Assembly (NCBI GenBank): GCA_047967505.1
Contig: CM106541.1
Reading direction: 5' to 3' (one strand)
DNA length: 64,000 nt
From: Dipteris shenzhenensis
Taxonomy: Eukaryota > Polypodiophyta > Polypodiopsida > Gleicheniales
The notes beneath the pieces were generated by a model. It had not been told where the DNA came from and did no database searches. It saw nothing but the letters and a program-made list of their open reading frames with translations. Made by a program: the position numbers and the translations under genes. Positions within the stretch are counted from its first letter, which is position 1. Every line of letters begins with the position of its first letter. Below are positions 1-12,046 of the stretch, piece after piece.

Positions 1-1486
1 TTATCTCCCTTTATGATTCCCCCTTATCTTCACCCCCCAATGTTACCCTTATCTTATTCATTTATTCATTTTTTAGTCCTCTTTTTCATTAGACTATAAC
101 CTATAAGTCTTCCCCTCCCCTATTCTCCCCTTTTAAGCTTGTTTTGCTTATCCCTTTAATGTTATCTACCCCCCTACCTCCAACATCCCCTCCCTCCTTC
201 CTTTATTACCCTTGCATCACTACCTTGTCAATATTTTTATCAGCCCTCCTAACCATTTCGATTTCTCATTTATTTAACTAATTTTGTATAGTACATAATA
301 ATCCTTTTTCCTCTATAATCTTAAAACCACTTTTTCTATTATTCTTCCACCATTTCTTCTTCCCCCCTAATTGTTTTTCCACTTTCTTTCTACAAAAGTG
401 CCAAATTCACTCTCTATCATCTCTAAGCACAAAACTCACTCATGGTTACTCTAATCTTGACTTTCATAAGATTAAAACTTGCTTGATAAGTTTGTGGTTA
501 AGAGTTAATTTTATCGTGACCTCGATTACAAGGGAGAGGTGTTTATGACACCTATCTTCCCAACTAAGACTTAAGTGGGTTCTGACTATGTTTTTCATAT
601 TGGATGGTGACAGGTAGAGGCAGACTGCCCTCTTCAATAAAAGTGATGCTTGCTAGGACTTATATCCAAGCTCAACCTCTATACAGTTTCCACAAACTCA
701 CTTCTACAAAATGGCCCACTGCTAGTTTCCTTTATAAACAGGGATTACTATGCAAAGGGGTGTAGTCAAGTCTTCCACACACACACACACACATACACAC
801 ACACACACACACACAGACACTTACTATTCCTTTTTCTTTTTGACCATACTAATTATTTTCCCTAATTTCTTAATTCTCCCCCCTTTTTTCCTAATTTTTT
901 TTATTTTATCCTAATTTCCTATTTCCCCCTAATTGTTCCCTATATCTTCCTTTTTTTCTCTAATTTCTTCTAGATTTTCCCTTTTTCCTTTTGCTATTCT
1001 CTTGATTTCCCCCCTTTTTTCCTTAATTATTATCCTTATTTCCTATTTCCCACTAATTGTTCTCTATTTCTTTGTATTTTTCCTAATTCCTTCAAATCCT
1101 TTCTATTTTCCCTAATTCTTCCCAAAATTTCTAATTTTGCCTTCTTTCAAATTCCTTCTTTAAAATTCTTTTTTTAAATTTCTCTCTTTTAAAATTCTTA
1201 AATATTTTCCTTAAATACCTTTGAAATTCCTTTGAGCTCCCCTTTCATATAAATTCTCCTTTCCTTATGCTCTAAGTCTTAAAATTACATTTATTTCTCT
1301 AATCATTAATTTCTCCCCTCCTCCTTTACATTCACACACCTAAATACACTAAGTTTTTTTGCCTTATATAACCATTTATTTACTATTCCTTAAACTCACC
1401 CCAATTAGTTTTACACTTAAAGCATAATATAAAAAATTAGCTTTATAAGTATGAAGCATGAGCAACTAATTTTATTATGATCCCGA
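1..1486. other. Pyrimidine-rich low-complexity DNA, no gene
   Basis: The plus strand is dominated by T and C runs of the types CCCCT, TTCCC and TTTTCCTAAT, especially at 850-1320. Short open frames here read as Phe/Ser/Leu/Pro strings and reflect composition. I see no conserved domain, splice pattern or RNA gene. The stretch also holds the first copy of the duplication described separately. Confidence 0.6.
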
Positions 1487-1805
1487 TAACAAGGGAGAGG
1501 TATTTATGACACTTGTCTTCCCAACTAAGTTAAAATATGGTTCTTATCATTTTTCTTATTGGATGGTGACAGGTAGGCAGACTCCCCTCTTCAATAAAAG
1601 TGATGCTTGCCAGGACTTATCCAAGCTCAACTTCTTTACAGTTTCCACAAAGTCATTTCTACAAAATAGCCCACTGCTGGTTTCCTTTATAAACAAGGTT
1701 TCATCGACTTGTACAAAAATTTCCATTAATGCAATTAGTCCTATTCCATTGTCTAGCTTCACTATTTTGTCTTTTCACTATGCAAAGGGGTGTTATCAAG
1801 TCACA

Positions 1806-1880
<75 letters not shown>
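505..1880 (+). repeat. Direct duplication (505-815 and 1465-1880) ending in CA/CG microsatellites
   Basis: Two diverged copies lie about 960 bp apart. They share blocks such as ACAAGGGAGAGG, TTGGATGGTGACAGGTAG, TTCAATAAAAGTGATGCTTG and CTATGCAAAGGGGTGT. Each copy runs into a (CA)n tract, at 776-815 and 1802-1880. The second copy has roughly 70 extra bases before its microsatellite, around 1700-1770. Its microsatellite has a (CG)n core near 1822-1840 inside (CA)n. Function is unknown; the shared edge with the CA tract suggests the repeat ends there. Confidence 0.8.
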
Positions 1881-1881
<1 letters not shown>

Positions 1882-4800
1882 TAATGACATCTTACTTATC
1901 ATTTCTTGGGAATACTAGGTAGACATATATACCATTCCAACAAAATCAAAAGCTATCCCTTGGAGACGCTCACAATAACATTTCAAGTTTTGGACAATTT
2001 GATATTGGCGAGTTGATCTTCTTAGAGCAGGGTCCTATCTCCTTAAGAAAGTATAGTATTTATTTATATAATGCATGGTACCAAGTATCTTGAAGAGAAA
2101 GTGCATATGGAAGCTTCCATCCACTTCCTCTTCCTAACTTGAAAATGGACTTTTCTATTGCCCATTTTTCCTTTCTTTGATGCCCCCCCTTGCTTTCTCT
2201 TGCTTGTGGTTGTGGGTTGTGAGGATGTCTAGTGCATGAAGGTCCATGGCAGGCTTTAGAATGCCCCCAACAATATACATGCAATAGGTTTTTTCCATAG
2301 GACATGACCTTAATAAGGAAGGAAGTTTAAAAGAATAAGCTCAGCCTTAAGCACCCCCTCTCTAGATTTGTTGATATCCTTATCCCCATACAAGACTCTA
2401 ACCTATGAAAAAAATAATCTGGACGAATTAATATATGCAAGGGAAAAATATGAAAATTTCATGTCCCCCCTCCCACAAAATATAAGTTATATACCTTGAA
2501 AAATATGCAAGATTTTAAGATTTCTACACAAGAGAGGGGGTCTTTTGGATGGGGGGGGGTAAAACAAAAATAACACTAAAATATGAAAATCCATCTCTTT
2601 TCAAATTAATGTAACTTTTTCATGTGTTACCCAAATTTCAAGGTGTAAAGACATATTTGAAGCTCTTTTAGTGTAGAACACAGCAATGTTAATTTGAATC
2701 ATTTGTACTCATGGCATATTGTTAAATTCATCTCATACTCAAGATTTTGATAGGTTTTCTTACTAAAGGGAGTTGGCACCCCAAGGATGTTTCTCCTCTT
2801 ATAGACTTTTGTTAGAGAGCCTCTTGAAGGAGTGTTTAGATTGTTTATTGAATACTCTTTGTGGTGTATCATGACATCTTGATTGGTTAATACATGTGGA
2901 TGTGAAGCAAAAGATGAATATCAAAAGCTTGGGGATGTTACTTTCTCATTCGTGGCCAGTGCATTAAATGGTGTGGATAAAGAAGTCGATTGCTTGAATC
3001 ATATGCTTGATGAAGTTTCAATCTTGTTTGTTGAAAATCCATATGAAGATCTCAAACCTTGGCATATTTGAAACATGTGACTATGTAATTGTTGTATTTT
3101 AGATGCTAATAAGCCTGAGAGTAAGAAATCCACATTTCTTATTGATGAAGCATCACATAGGCTAGAAGGATGAAGCTCGTAGTGTGGTGATGGCGGAGAA
3201 ATAAAAAAGATAACTCCTACTATTCTCTTTTGATATGTATATGATCAATATCACATATGTAATTTACATATCTCAACTAATGGTGATGAGGATGTGCACA
3301 GTTTCCGAGGAAAAACCTACAAGCAGAAAAGTCCAAGCGATAATTTTTGACACCAACCATGCTAGTATATTTCTCAAAGGAATATACAATTCTTTCTTAA
3401 TTTCTCATTTATGGAACCATGTACTTACTTATTTTTCTTTATAACCCTCATTTTAGAGAACATCATCCATATATGAACAAATAGTGAACACTTTAGAAAC
3501 TCCTATAATTACCTCCCTACCAATCTCTCTTTTGAGGATTATGGTAATTCAATAAATTTAAAAGAGTTTCCCTAATCTTTAGCAATCCCATATTTAAAGC
3601 TCTCATATAACAATATATACCATATTCCTTGGATGTGTAGGAAAAAGATATTGGAAACCTCATACTTGAAGCCATTATAATCAATCATAAATTAATCTCT
3701 AATACATTATCGAATATGGGAAGGCAAGGGAGGAGTTTTCAAAATATTCCCAATTCTCTAAACCTACGTACTTTTAAGGAAATGTGGTCCTTACTGAAGT
3801 CCTTCCTACCATAATATGAATTAGGGAGAAGTTGTAACTCTCATATACATCTTGAAATTTTTAATTCATCTCTTTTATAACTATAAAAATTATAATTTTA
3901 AGCATACCATTGCATAGATCATGAAATTTTGAACATTTTTCCTTTTTACAGCTCCTCAATCTGAGCTAAGGAGCAAAAGTTACGACCCCTTCTGTGTAGG
4001 CTCTCCAAGGGTATTTCGCTGGTGGAATAGGGTTGGGGCAAGCTCTTTGAATGATATTCCTTTGACAGAATACACCTAGAGGGCCTCTTAAAAAGGCATT
4101 ATATATATTTTTTAGGTCATCCTGAGGAACTATAAAGAGTACGTTTGCTCAAAATTTCATGATCCAACCAATGGTGAAAGGAAAAGAAAGGATTTTTGAA
4201 GGTCATAAAATAACTCACCACTTGGACATTATATATGTATACTATATAAAGATATATTTATATTTATATCTATTTATCAATATTTCATATTTACTTACAT
4301 ATTCCTTCAAATAATTTAGAATTTTTTGCTTCCCAAAAATGACTTGAGCCTATATATTTTGATCCCTCCCACCTTTTGTTCGCTCGTCGCTCAGGGGTTT
4401 TTGCTCGAAAAATGGAAACCCCCTGGTGATGAAGTTTGTATTGGTGATCCCAATGACGTTGAGACTCTTGAAATGTTGATCCCTATAACTGATGCTAATT
4501 TGGAATTTAAGGTAATGATAGAAGATAACAAAGAATTCTATGAAATCCTTGGTAATGCCTTATTCAAGGAGGACACAATGAAACTGTGCAGGGGTCCTTG
4601 AGTACTTGAGTTTGAAGATGCTTGCACTATGCCTTCTCCTTTTAGTGTTGACCAACTAAATGAAGAATCTGGTGGTGGTGCTATTCTTAATTGTGAAAAC
4701 GTCAAGAGCAATGTGCATGTCACACATATTTTAGGTGGATTTTAGTTGGTATCATAGGATACCAAGTCATTCATACAAACACATAAGAAATGGTTGCTTA

Positions 4801-5690
4801 ATTGTAGTAGCTTGAGTGTGGAGATAGATGTTAATATAAGGAACCTAGTGATCAATATCCAAAATTCTTGTCCCTCACCCATATTATGGGGTACTAGAAC
4901 TTTGTGCAACATTTGGGTTGCTTTGCAAAGTGTTTATACATGTTCATTGTGGATGGTTTTTGAATGAAGGATTACTTTTGAAGCATGTGGTACATCTGTA
5001 GATTAGGTCTTTGACTGAGAACATACTGAGGACATGCTTCTATTTCTACCTTGTGTCTTTGATTAAGGAGATCCTTCTCTCCATCCAATGGTACAATTTG
5101 TAAATGATGGAGGCAAAGAGATAGCAAGATGCACCCTGGAGTATTGGCTCAAACTCTTCTATGATTAACCACATTGATGGTTGGCCAATAGACCCCCAAG
5201 ACAGGCTTGGGGATCTACTAGGGGGGAAAGATGTGACACAAAAGTTTGATATGTTTTATTTGTTATTGGTATTGCTTTCATGTACATTTGATAAGAGCAT
5301 TAGGATCACATGGTAGCCTAGGGCTATCACTTTATATTCACTTTCTAAGATATTGGAAGGGATTGAGAGGACGAGTGCAATGGATCATTGTAAGTACAAT
5401 GTATATGAATGAATTAAACCTTGGTATGGGGTGAGAGTTATTGGTGAATGAGATATTATGGGGGGGTTTAGAAAATAAAAAGAGTAAGTGGATCTCGTGT
5501 CCATACATGCTCAATAATGTAAGAGAAATGACATGCCAAGCATGTGGAAGGCATCTCGAGCATGTGGAAGGCATTTGGAGGAGTGTGAAAAAGTTTGGAA
5601 TCAAGAGGAATCATTCAAGAATTCCTATGTGGAATATGAAGAATGTGGACATATGGAAAAGAGAGGGTGCCTATGCATTTGATTATGAGA
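1881..5690. other. Unassigned DNA, no recognisable gene
   Basis: Only short open frames (at most ~90 codons) occur, for example at 2883-3071 and 4326-4601 on the plus strand. Neither resembles a family I know and neither has clear exon neighbours. The region is AT-rich, with a TATATA-rich patch at 4220-4280. It may hold decayed repeats. I see no tRNA, rRNA or long repeat in it. Confidence 0.4.
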
Positions 5691-5691
5691 G

Positions 5692-6790
5692 GACCTATGG
5701 ATTTCTTTCTCCTCTAGCATGAGACACAAACTCTTGGAAGTACCCCTTATGTTATGTTGTAGGGAGTGGTCAGGATATGGACTCTGCATGCATAAGACGA
5801 ATGATTTGAGGAATTGGATCTTTAATCCACATTCTCTCTTGCTTGTCTTGGTTGCATACCATTGTAGATCTTGAAATCACAGGCATAAAATTTATCAAAA
5901 GTGTTAAGCATCTCTTCCTTGTTTTCTTTATTGACAAAAATGATAATATTGCATAGTATTCTATCGACGATGAATTGGAGAATATCATTGGAAGAAACCT
6001 CATCAATAAAGAAACTTGGGGCTTATCCCAACTTGTTTCATCAAGTAAAAAGTCCTCATTTGAAACGCCCCTGTATGCTACAACCTTTCTAAATTTTGAA
6101 GTGATGTTAACATTGAATTGAAAGCCGCAGTTGTTGACATCCCTTGATATTCTTAGTTTATGCTCATTCACAAGCTTCTCAACATATGCAAGCAGCTATG
6201 GTGGGATTTGGGCTCTCATGAACGAGGTGACTACTTCGGACCCATCTTCGTGATTCTTCATCCACTTATGTGTCCATGCCTTTTCCTTAGTTGTGGATAA
6301 AGCGGCTATATAATTCACAATACTAGGTTCAATATTGCATTGACCAATAGGGATCTGATCACACTATCCACTGCATCACATTTCACCTGTATGTTGATGC
6401 ACTCCTCCATGCAATGATCTTTGTCCTTCCTGCCAAAAAACTGCTTTTGTGTCTACATCTGCTTTTGTGGTAGTTCTTTTTAAATTTGTTGCTGGAGAAC
6501 CAAGTGTCATCCACTGACACCTCGCATTCATTAGGATTTTTGATGTCGAGGTTATCTTACGATTTGCAAAAATATCATGATTCAGTATTTCAAGCTCAAT
6601 TAAATATTTTGTTAGATGCTTAAAAATACACATTGTGGCCATATAAAAATTGAAGGGAAGAACATTTGAAATTGGCTCTCTAGTAAATCTTATGGGGTCC
6701 CTTGCTTGTCTAGCAAGTTCATTACAAGCATACACAACTATTCGATATTTGAATTTGACTGTGATAAGACGAACGATGCAACATCCCATG
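5692..6790 (-). pseudogene. Degenerate copy of unidentified repeat-family gene (family R, copy 1)
   Basis: Read on the minus strand, this stretch matches the plus-strand gene at about 57.8-59.2 kb. Shared blocks include YACNELARQ, VLPFNFYMAT, NEHKLRI, FQFNVNITS and WIKDP. Relative to that copy it lacks roughly 330 bases corresponding to about 58,108-58,430: the reading passes from the Thr-Lys-Ala-Asp-Val-Asp block straight to the block ending in GRKDKD. It also has a shortened segment near 6350 and stops, one at a CAA-like position. Homology stops abruptly near 5692. I do not recognise the family. The longer copy is followed by a Ulp1-like domain, so a transposon origin is likely. Confidence 0.7.
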
Positions 6791-6974
6791 AAAACAAAGT
6801 GACAAATAAATTCAATGGGGAGAAATGTACAAATTCAAATAAGGATGTATAGATGAACCCAACAAAGGAATATTCAATATTTGACTTTTATTTTTAATAA
6901 GATGAAGGATGCAACATCCCATGAAAATAAAGTAACAAATAAATTTAACAAGGAGAAGTGTACAAATGTATAGA
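6768..6974. repeat. Two direct repeats, ~131-bp spacing
   Basis: GATGCAACATCCCATGAAAA and its flanks occur at about 6775-6850 and again at 6905-6974, with several substitutions. The first copy sits at the 5' edge of the family R pseudogene on the minus strand. This looks like a short tandem duplication. Confidence 0.65.
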
Positions 6975-7529
6975 AGAAATAGACATACATATGCATGAAA
7001 AGAAAGCGAGTCTAGGAAGATGTAGAAAAATAACCAAAGAGAATAAGAGTAATGAATGAAGATGTTATGCTAAAAGCAATGCAATCTACATGTTGCAAGC
7101 GAAGTTGTATGCATTCCATTAACTTACTTGACATCAGGGGATGTAGAGAAAAGGTGTGGCAAAGAAGAGTGAGCAAAAGAAATGAATACCTACTCACGAG
7201 GCTCTCTTGCTTTCTGGTAAATGACACAAAAAAGCAAAATTTTAGACAAAAGATAAAGCCTCGTAAAATGGAAAAGTATTTACAATAATGCATATCGCAT
7301 TACTACAGGATTATCATATGGCACATACTAGGATTTGGCTAATAAAGCAAAGTATGGAGTAAAATTTAACATTCATGGAAACATAGGAAGGCCCAAAATA
7401 AGAGCCTCAATGGTCACATCAAGAAAAATTTAAAAGACTATATTTGTGAAAATGCTTCACCTTAACCCCATCTATCTGAAATGCATCTTCCAATAGGTTT
7501 GACAAAAAAAGGAGTATTTAAGTCTATCA

Positions 7530-9199
7530 GAGAAACACAGAGCAAAGAGGGCATGCTCTGACATCTTTTCACAATTTGTATACTCTTTGGAAGAAGAGCT
7601 TTAGACATGTTAAAATACCAAAGAGGCAAAAAATGTCAAAGTGCAGTGATTGTGATGATCTAAAGTGAGCACTTGAGAGTGCAACATCGCCAGAACAAAG
7701 ACAATCATACAAAAAAGAAAAAAGAATTTCATCATGGTCTTGTTCGGCATTTTAGACTAAAATATGCATTTTGGAAGGAGCAATCTATTTCTCATCCAAA
7801 TGAGTACATGTGCGTTATTGTAGATGGTATGGATTAGAACACAACAACATTACATTGATTCATTAATACTCCACCTAAGCTACAAGGAAAATACTTTTTG
7901 AAGACACATCTATGTGGAGTGTTAGTGCATGGATTTAAGTTTTTTGCAGACTTTTGGATTGATTCCTTGCATCCACATGATAGCAATCAAGTTGTAATGT
8001 CCATTATGAAGGCAATTCACAGTGTACATGCAGAAAAAGGTCACCTACTAGAAAATTTGAGAATACAGGTAGACAATTGCAGATGAGAGAATAAGAATGT
8101 CCTCTTTTTTGAATTTTGCTCAATGCTAATGGCTCATCAAATCTTCAATGAGATTGAAGTTGGGTTTATGTAGATTGGACACATACATGAGGATATCGAG
8201 ATCAAGTTTTTAGCACAGTCTCAAGAGAGCTAAAGCACAAGGACATGGAGATGATGGATGACTTCATAAGAAAATGTGGAAGGAAAGTTGGTGGCTGCAA
8301 GAAAGGTACAGTATGCTCCATGGTCAAAAGGATGTATGATTGGAAGAGCTTTATTCCACCTTTCATACAAAAAGGTGGTGATGCCCTGATTGGTCATAGC
8401 GCTCCACACTACTTTCGCTTTTCTTAAAGATGAAAAACTAGTGATGCAGTGGCAACTCTATTCTTATGATATAACATGGGAACCCGAAGAACCTTACTGT
8501 CTCTTAACTTCAATTATGAGCAAAGAAATGCATCCAATATGGGCTCCCATAAAAGAATTCAGCGAGAAATACAAAGGTGAAATAGAAGGCTTAAAATATT
8601 TTATTACATACAAAGAGGAAATGCTTAATACATTTCCTGATTGGAAGCCCTCTTGGAAGGAACACACTGCTATTATAATTAAGAAGGCCTATCAATTGAT
8701 AAAGGACCTTGAAAAAATGCAAGAAGATGATGTTAAGGCAAAACGGCCTTTATTTTGGCCAAATGTTGGTAACAACTTGCGCACATCATTTGATGTCTTT
8801 GAAAATGATTTTGAATCACTACTCCCACGTCCATATTGTGGATCAATGAAGAGCTCAGAGTTTATGCTAGAAGTAGACATAGACATCCATTTTTTTGTTG
8901 TAATTCAACCATCAGATGATGAGCATGAAAATGTGAAGTTTTAGGTTGCAAAAGTGGTGGACATGAGCATGGATGACCATGGAAAAGCTGCAACATTTAC
9001 AACACTATGGTATGAGCCAAGGGGTAGGAAGGAGAACCAAGATAACAATACACTATATATTGGTTGTTTGAAAAAGGAATGGGTCCCAAACCATGAAGCA
9101 GTTTCACAACTTTCCAGAGAGACAATCATAGTATTCTGGAAATCAAGGACAAAGAAAAAAAAGAAGCACATGGGGTATGATGTAAAAGAAGAAATATGA
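7530..9199 (+). pseudogene. DUF7869-type transposase-like pseudogene
   Basis: The frames, read through stops and at least one frameshift, follow the order of DUF7869 proteins. First come a basic block and a CxxC pair (SKCSDC, ~7640). Next come HPNEY and IVDGMD (~7800), HG, and HDSN (~7975). The acidic core follows: VDNCR, a stop, then ENKN (8065-8100), and GHIHEDI (~8180). GHSAPHYFRF (8390) precedes a C-terminal part running to 9199 with TTLWYEPRG. In-frame stops include TGA 7666, TAG 7835, TGA 8084 and TAG 8942; the last separates two frames that are otherwise in register. The family is transposase-like with a probable RNase H-type catalytic core. Family assignment is from memory of motif order. 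This copy cannot make a full protein. Confidence 0.75.
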
Positions 9200-9544
9200 A
9201 TACCGCTACCAATTATTTTGCACATTACGAAGTTTTTGAAGATGATCCCTAAGGAGGAAGTAGAAGGAGATAGCGCAAATGAAGAATGCCCATGATAATA
9301 CCATTCAAGCATCAATAAAGACTTGAGATGACGGTGGTCTGACGAGAGTGAATGAGGATGGCACCCAAGCAACAAGTGATGATGAATCAGACATTAAAAC
9401 AAGCAAGTATCAGGATCTCCCATTTGTACTTTAACACATTTGTAAAACAAAATTGAGTTATTGAAAAGGCTGCATGTCAGACTCCTTTGTTCAAAGAATC
9501 ATAGAAAGCAATATTTCTTATAAACATATGACAATGTAAAATTG
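9200..9544. other. No recognisable gene
   Basis: This follows the DUF7869-like frame. It contains only short open frames and AT-rich sequence, probably the 3' remains of the same element or unrelated DNA. No terminal repeat was found. Confidence 0.35.
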
Positions 9545-9957
9545 CAAGCATAGTTATTACTATTTTTGGAGCACATTTAAAGAGTCTTCCATGTCTCTTG
9601 TCTATTTTAACCTTTAAATTTTTGGATATTTCAAGAGTGTTATAGTTTTCTACATCAAATTTTAAGTGCATTCTTTTGGATTAAATTATATTAATAAGTC
9701 TTTATTTTGAAAGTGATTTTTCATGGATTTATATTAATAACTCATGATTTTTTTGAAACGTGAATAGGATTGTTAAAAACAAGAAGTACAAAAGTAGGAT
9801 TTAATCAAAGTTTTTGCATTATTAGTGCACCATTATAGAGACAGATTGTAAAATTTATTATGTGGAAATGATAGTGCCAAAAAGTGAACTTTTGATTCTT
9901 GAATGAGATTTTCATAAAGTAAACTTTTCATTTGGGAAGGATTTTTGGGATTAGTCT
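9545..9957 (-). repeat. ~410-bp dispersed repeat, inverted relative to 37,428-37,834
   Basis: The reverse complement of this stretch matches 37,428-37,834 over nearly its whole length with scattered substitutions. Shared blocks include GGAGCACATTTAAAGAGTCT, TCATGGATTT and TTTTTGGCACTATCATTT in the appropriate orientation. It contains no reading frame shared by both copies. It may be a non-autonomous element or an untranslated end of a larger one. The CACAA element H1 ends 80 bp from the partner copy. Confidence 0.85.
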
Positions 9958-10018
9958 AAAAGTAGACATATGAGTTCCAAAATTAATGAAATAAGTGTTT
10001 ATTGTTAATTTTTATACA

Positions 10019-10047
10019 AACCACTCAGCAACAATGGCTGAGTGGTT
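10019..10047. repeat. Small perfect hairpin with tRNA A-box-like right arm
   Basis: AACCACTCAGC and GCTGAGTGGTT form an 11-bp stem around a 7-base loop. TGGCTGAGTGGTT looks like the A box of a tRNA-Ser or tRNA-Leu, but no B box or cloverleaf follows, so this is not called a tRNA. Confidence 0.5.
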
Positions 10048-10451
10048 ATGCTCACTAGAATTAATCTTTTGGCCTCTAAAGCTCTAAGCAATTGCTGAGT
10101 TTTTATAAATGTAAGATATTCTATTCAATTATTGCTCCATGAGGCTCTTAGTATAAATTGTTGTTAATTTTTATATAACTTATTATTGGATGTAGATGTA
10201 GTCTCTTTTGCTCAATTTTTACTCAATGAATTGTAGTTGATTATCTGGATGGCACCACCGGGCCTCCAGTCACCGCAGTGGCTTGTAATACTTTTTCCCT
10301 CATTTAGGATTTATTGCAAGAAGGACTAAAATACCAGTAAAGTAGGACTACATTTTCCTTGGTTTAGGACCAAAATAGCACAAAATAGCTCCAACAACCC
10401 ACCGCAGTGTTTTCATGGAGATACATCTAAAAAAACACAATTAAACTCTTA
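10048..10451. other. No recognisable gene
   Basis: AT-rich, with no conserved frame. The stretch from about 10,240 has CACCGCAGTGG-type motifs that recur in diverged form at 10,690-10,830, so it may be an eroded edge of the tandem repeat downstream. Confidence 0.35.
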
Positions 10452-10640
10452 GAAAATGCAATTGATGATATGGCCCTTGAGGGGTCCCCTCTAGGGGCAA
10501 GGGCCATATCGACATGCCATACCTGTCCAATGGGCCATATCGACATGCCATATCTATCCATTGGACAGATATGGCATGTCGATATGGCCCTTGCCCCTAG
10601 AGGGGACCCCTCAAGGGCCAGATCAACAATTGCATTTTCC
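10452..10640. repeat. Long inverted repeat (82-bp arms, ~24-bp spacer)
   Basis: The left arm 10,452-10,533 and right arm 10,558-10,639 are reverse complements with only about three mismatches. The arms include GGGGTCCCCTCTAGGGGC and GCCATATCGACATGCCATA. The spacer repeats the latter block. The transcript would fold into a nearly perfect ~80-bp hairpin. It may be a foldback transposon or a hairpin-RNA precursor; no target duplication is evident. Confidence 0.9.
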
Positions 10641-10799
10641 TTGATTGCACAAGGAAATACATTTTCCTTGTTGCACTAATATATAACTCCAAGAACCAGC
10701 ACGGTGGTTGTCATAGATCACCTTCTATTTGCTAGCATGGTGATCATCATATATCTCCTTCTATTATAAGTAAAAATAGATAACTCCATAACTCCAAAA

Positions 10800-11450
10800 G
10801 CTAGTGCAGTGGTCGCTCCATGAAAACCTTGAATTTTCATGATTTGTATGGGCACGCTGCCGGTGACAGGTGGCAAAGTTGCTATAAAAGGCTACGCAAT
10901 GATAGGTAGTCAAGCCAAAGACTACGCTACACAAAGCAAGGTAGAGCTATTGTGTGTCGAGCTCTATACTGTTCATAATAATAGATTGCATCTCAATATT
11001 ATGCCAAGAACCAGCACGGTGGTGGCTCTAAGGTAACCTTGAATTTTCATGATCTGTGTGGGCACTTCCCGGTGATAGCTGGCAAAGTTGCTGTAAAAGG
11101 CTATGCAATGATAGGTAGTCAAGCCAAACACTACACTACACGAAGTAGGGCAGAGCTGTTGTGTGTCGAGCTCTATAGTGTTCAGAATGATAGATTGCGT
11201 CTCATTATTATTGGTAATCTTGAATTTTCATGATCTGCATGGGCATGTTGCCCGGTGACGAGTGGCCACGCTACAACAAAAGGTTGCATGTGATGATAGG
11301 TGGTTAGGCCAAAGACTTCATTGTGTGAAGTAGTGCAGAGATGCACGATGTATTTAGGCTAGAGAATGCACTGGGCAAAGTAGGGCAAAGCTGCTGTGTG
11401 TCAAGCTCTACAGTGTTTAGAATGATACATTGCTTCTCATTATTATGCCT
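10800..11450 (+). repeat. Tandem repeat of ~180-230 bp, three diverged copies
   Basis: Copies begin with CTTGAATTTTCATGAT at about 10,829, 11,038 and 11,219. Each then carries GGGCA...CCGGTGA, GATAGGTAGTCAAGCCAAA (altered in copy 3) and TGTGTGTCGAGCTCTA, ending in CATTATTATGCC-like sequence. The third copy is the most diverged and longer. Open frames inside are not preserved between copies, so this is read as non-coding. Confidence 0.8.
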
Positions 11451-11923
11451 GTGTGGCATCATGGCATCGGAAAAATTTTTGGCAAGAGAGTGGGTCCGCT
11501 CCAAATTCAAAATCTCACCCAAGAGTGTGTTGCATTGCGGTGCAAAATGGCTTGGAAAATAGTTTCATGATTGGCTACACCCAAGCAAACATTGACTCGT
11601 CTCCCTCTCCATCTTGGCTCGCCTTCATTGCTTTGCTCTTGTTGTGTCTCCCGTGCTTGGCACCTTGCCTTGACACAATCCAATAGCTCCCTCAACACTC
11701 TCTGCTACCACTTGGGTATCACCAAAACTTGGGTCTTTGTATGCATCATCCATGAAAAGTGAGCCTTTTCTTGGTGCTTGTTGGACTGCTTCTCCTTCCA
11801 TTTATTTTCCATTCGACCTCCTCCATTGCTTAAATGTGTAACACACATGGTGCTTCTCCATGGAATGGTAGCATAAATGGGTGCAGATGAGGTATCCCCC
11901 AAAGATGCAAGCTTTGCCTACAA
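11451..11923. other. No recognisable gene
   Basis: Short open frames occur on both strands (up to ~75 codons) with no recognised motif. Base composition is more balanced than in neighbours and the minus strand reads in coding-like patches, so this may be a decayed retroelement internal region belonging to the adjacent copia remnant. I cannot prove it. Confidence 0.3.
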
Positions 11924-12046
11924 TATGTTCTTTGCAACAAGCCTGGTGGGGCTGAGCATATCATATTAGAAATTTTAAAATAGTTTGTTTTTGAGTTGCA
12001 AATTCTCATCAAGTGTGGCTCTTATGGCTCTATAATGTTATATCCA
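11924..12046 (-). repeat. ~125-bp dispersed repeat, inverted partner at 61,765-61,890
   Basis: Both copies share TTCTTTGCAACAAGCCTGGT, CATATTAGAA, GCAAATTCTCAT and GTGGCTCTTATG in opposite orientation, with moderate divergence. One copy abuts a copia remnant. The other lies 3' of the minus-strand coiled-coil-type frame near 62 kb. The nature of the unit is unknown. Confidence 0.75.

Noticed and set aside
2883-4601. Possible small genes at 2883-3071 and 4326-4601
   Set aside because: No family, splice context or second copy supports them. They were left as unassigned DNA and not named.
10025-10100. tRNA-Ser or tRNA-Leu gene or tRNA-derived SINE
   Set aside because: Only an A-box-like TGGCTGAGTGGTT is present; no B box, acceptor stem or anticodon arm could be built.
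11453-11902. Frames with hydrophobic stretch (for example 11,453-11,686)
   Set aside because: The apparent membrane segment has no conserved context and overlaps equally open frames on the other strand; it is possibly retroelement remains.
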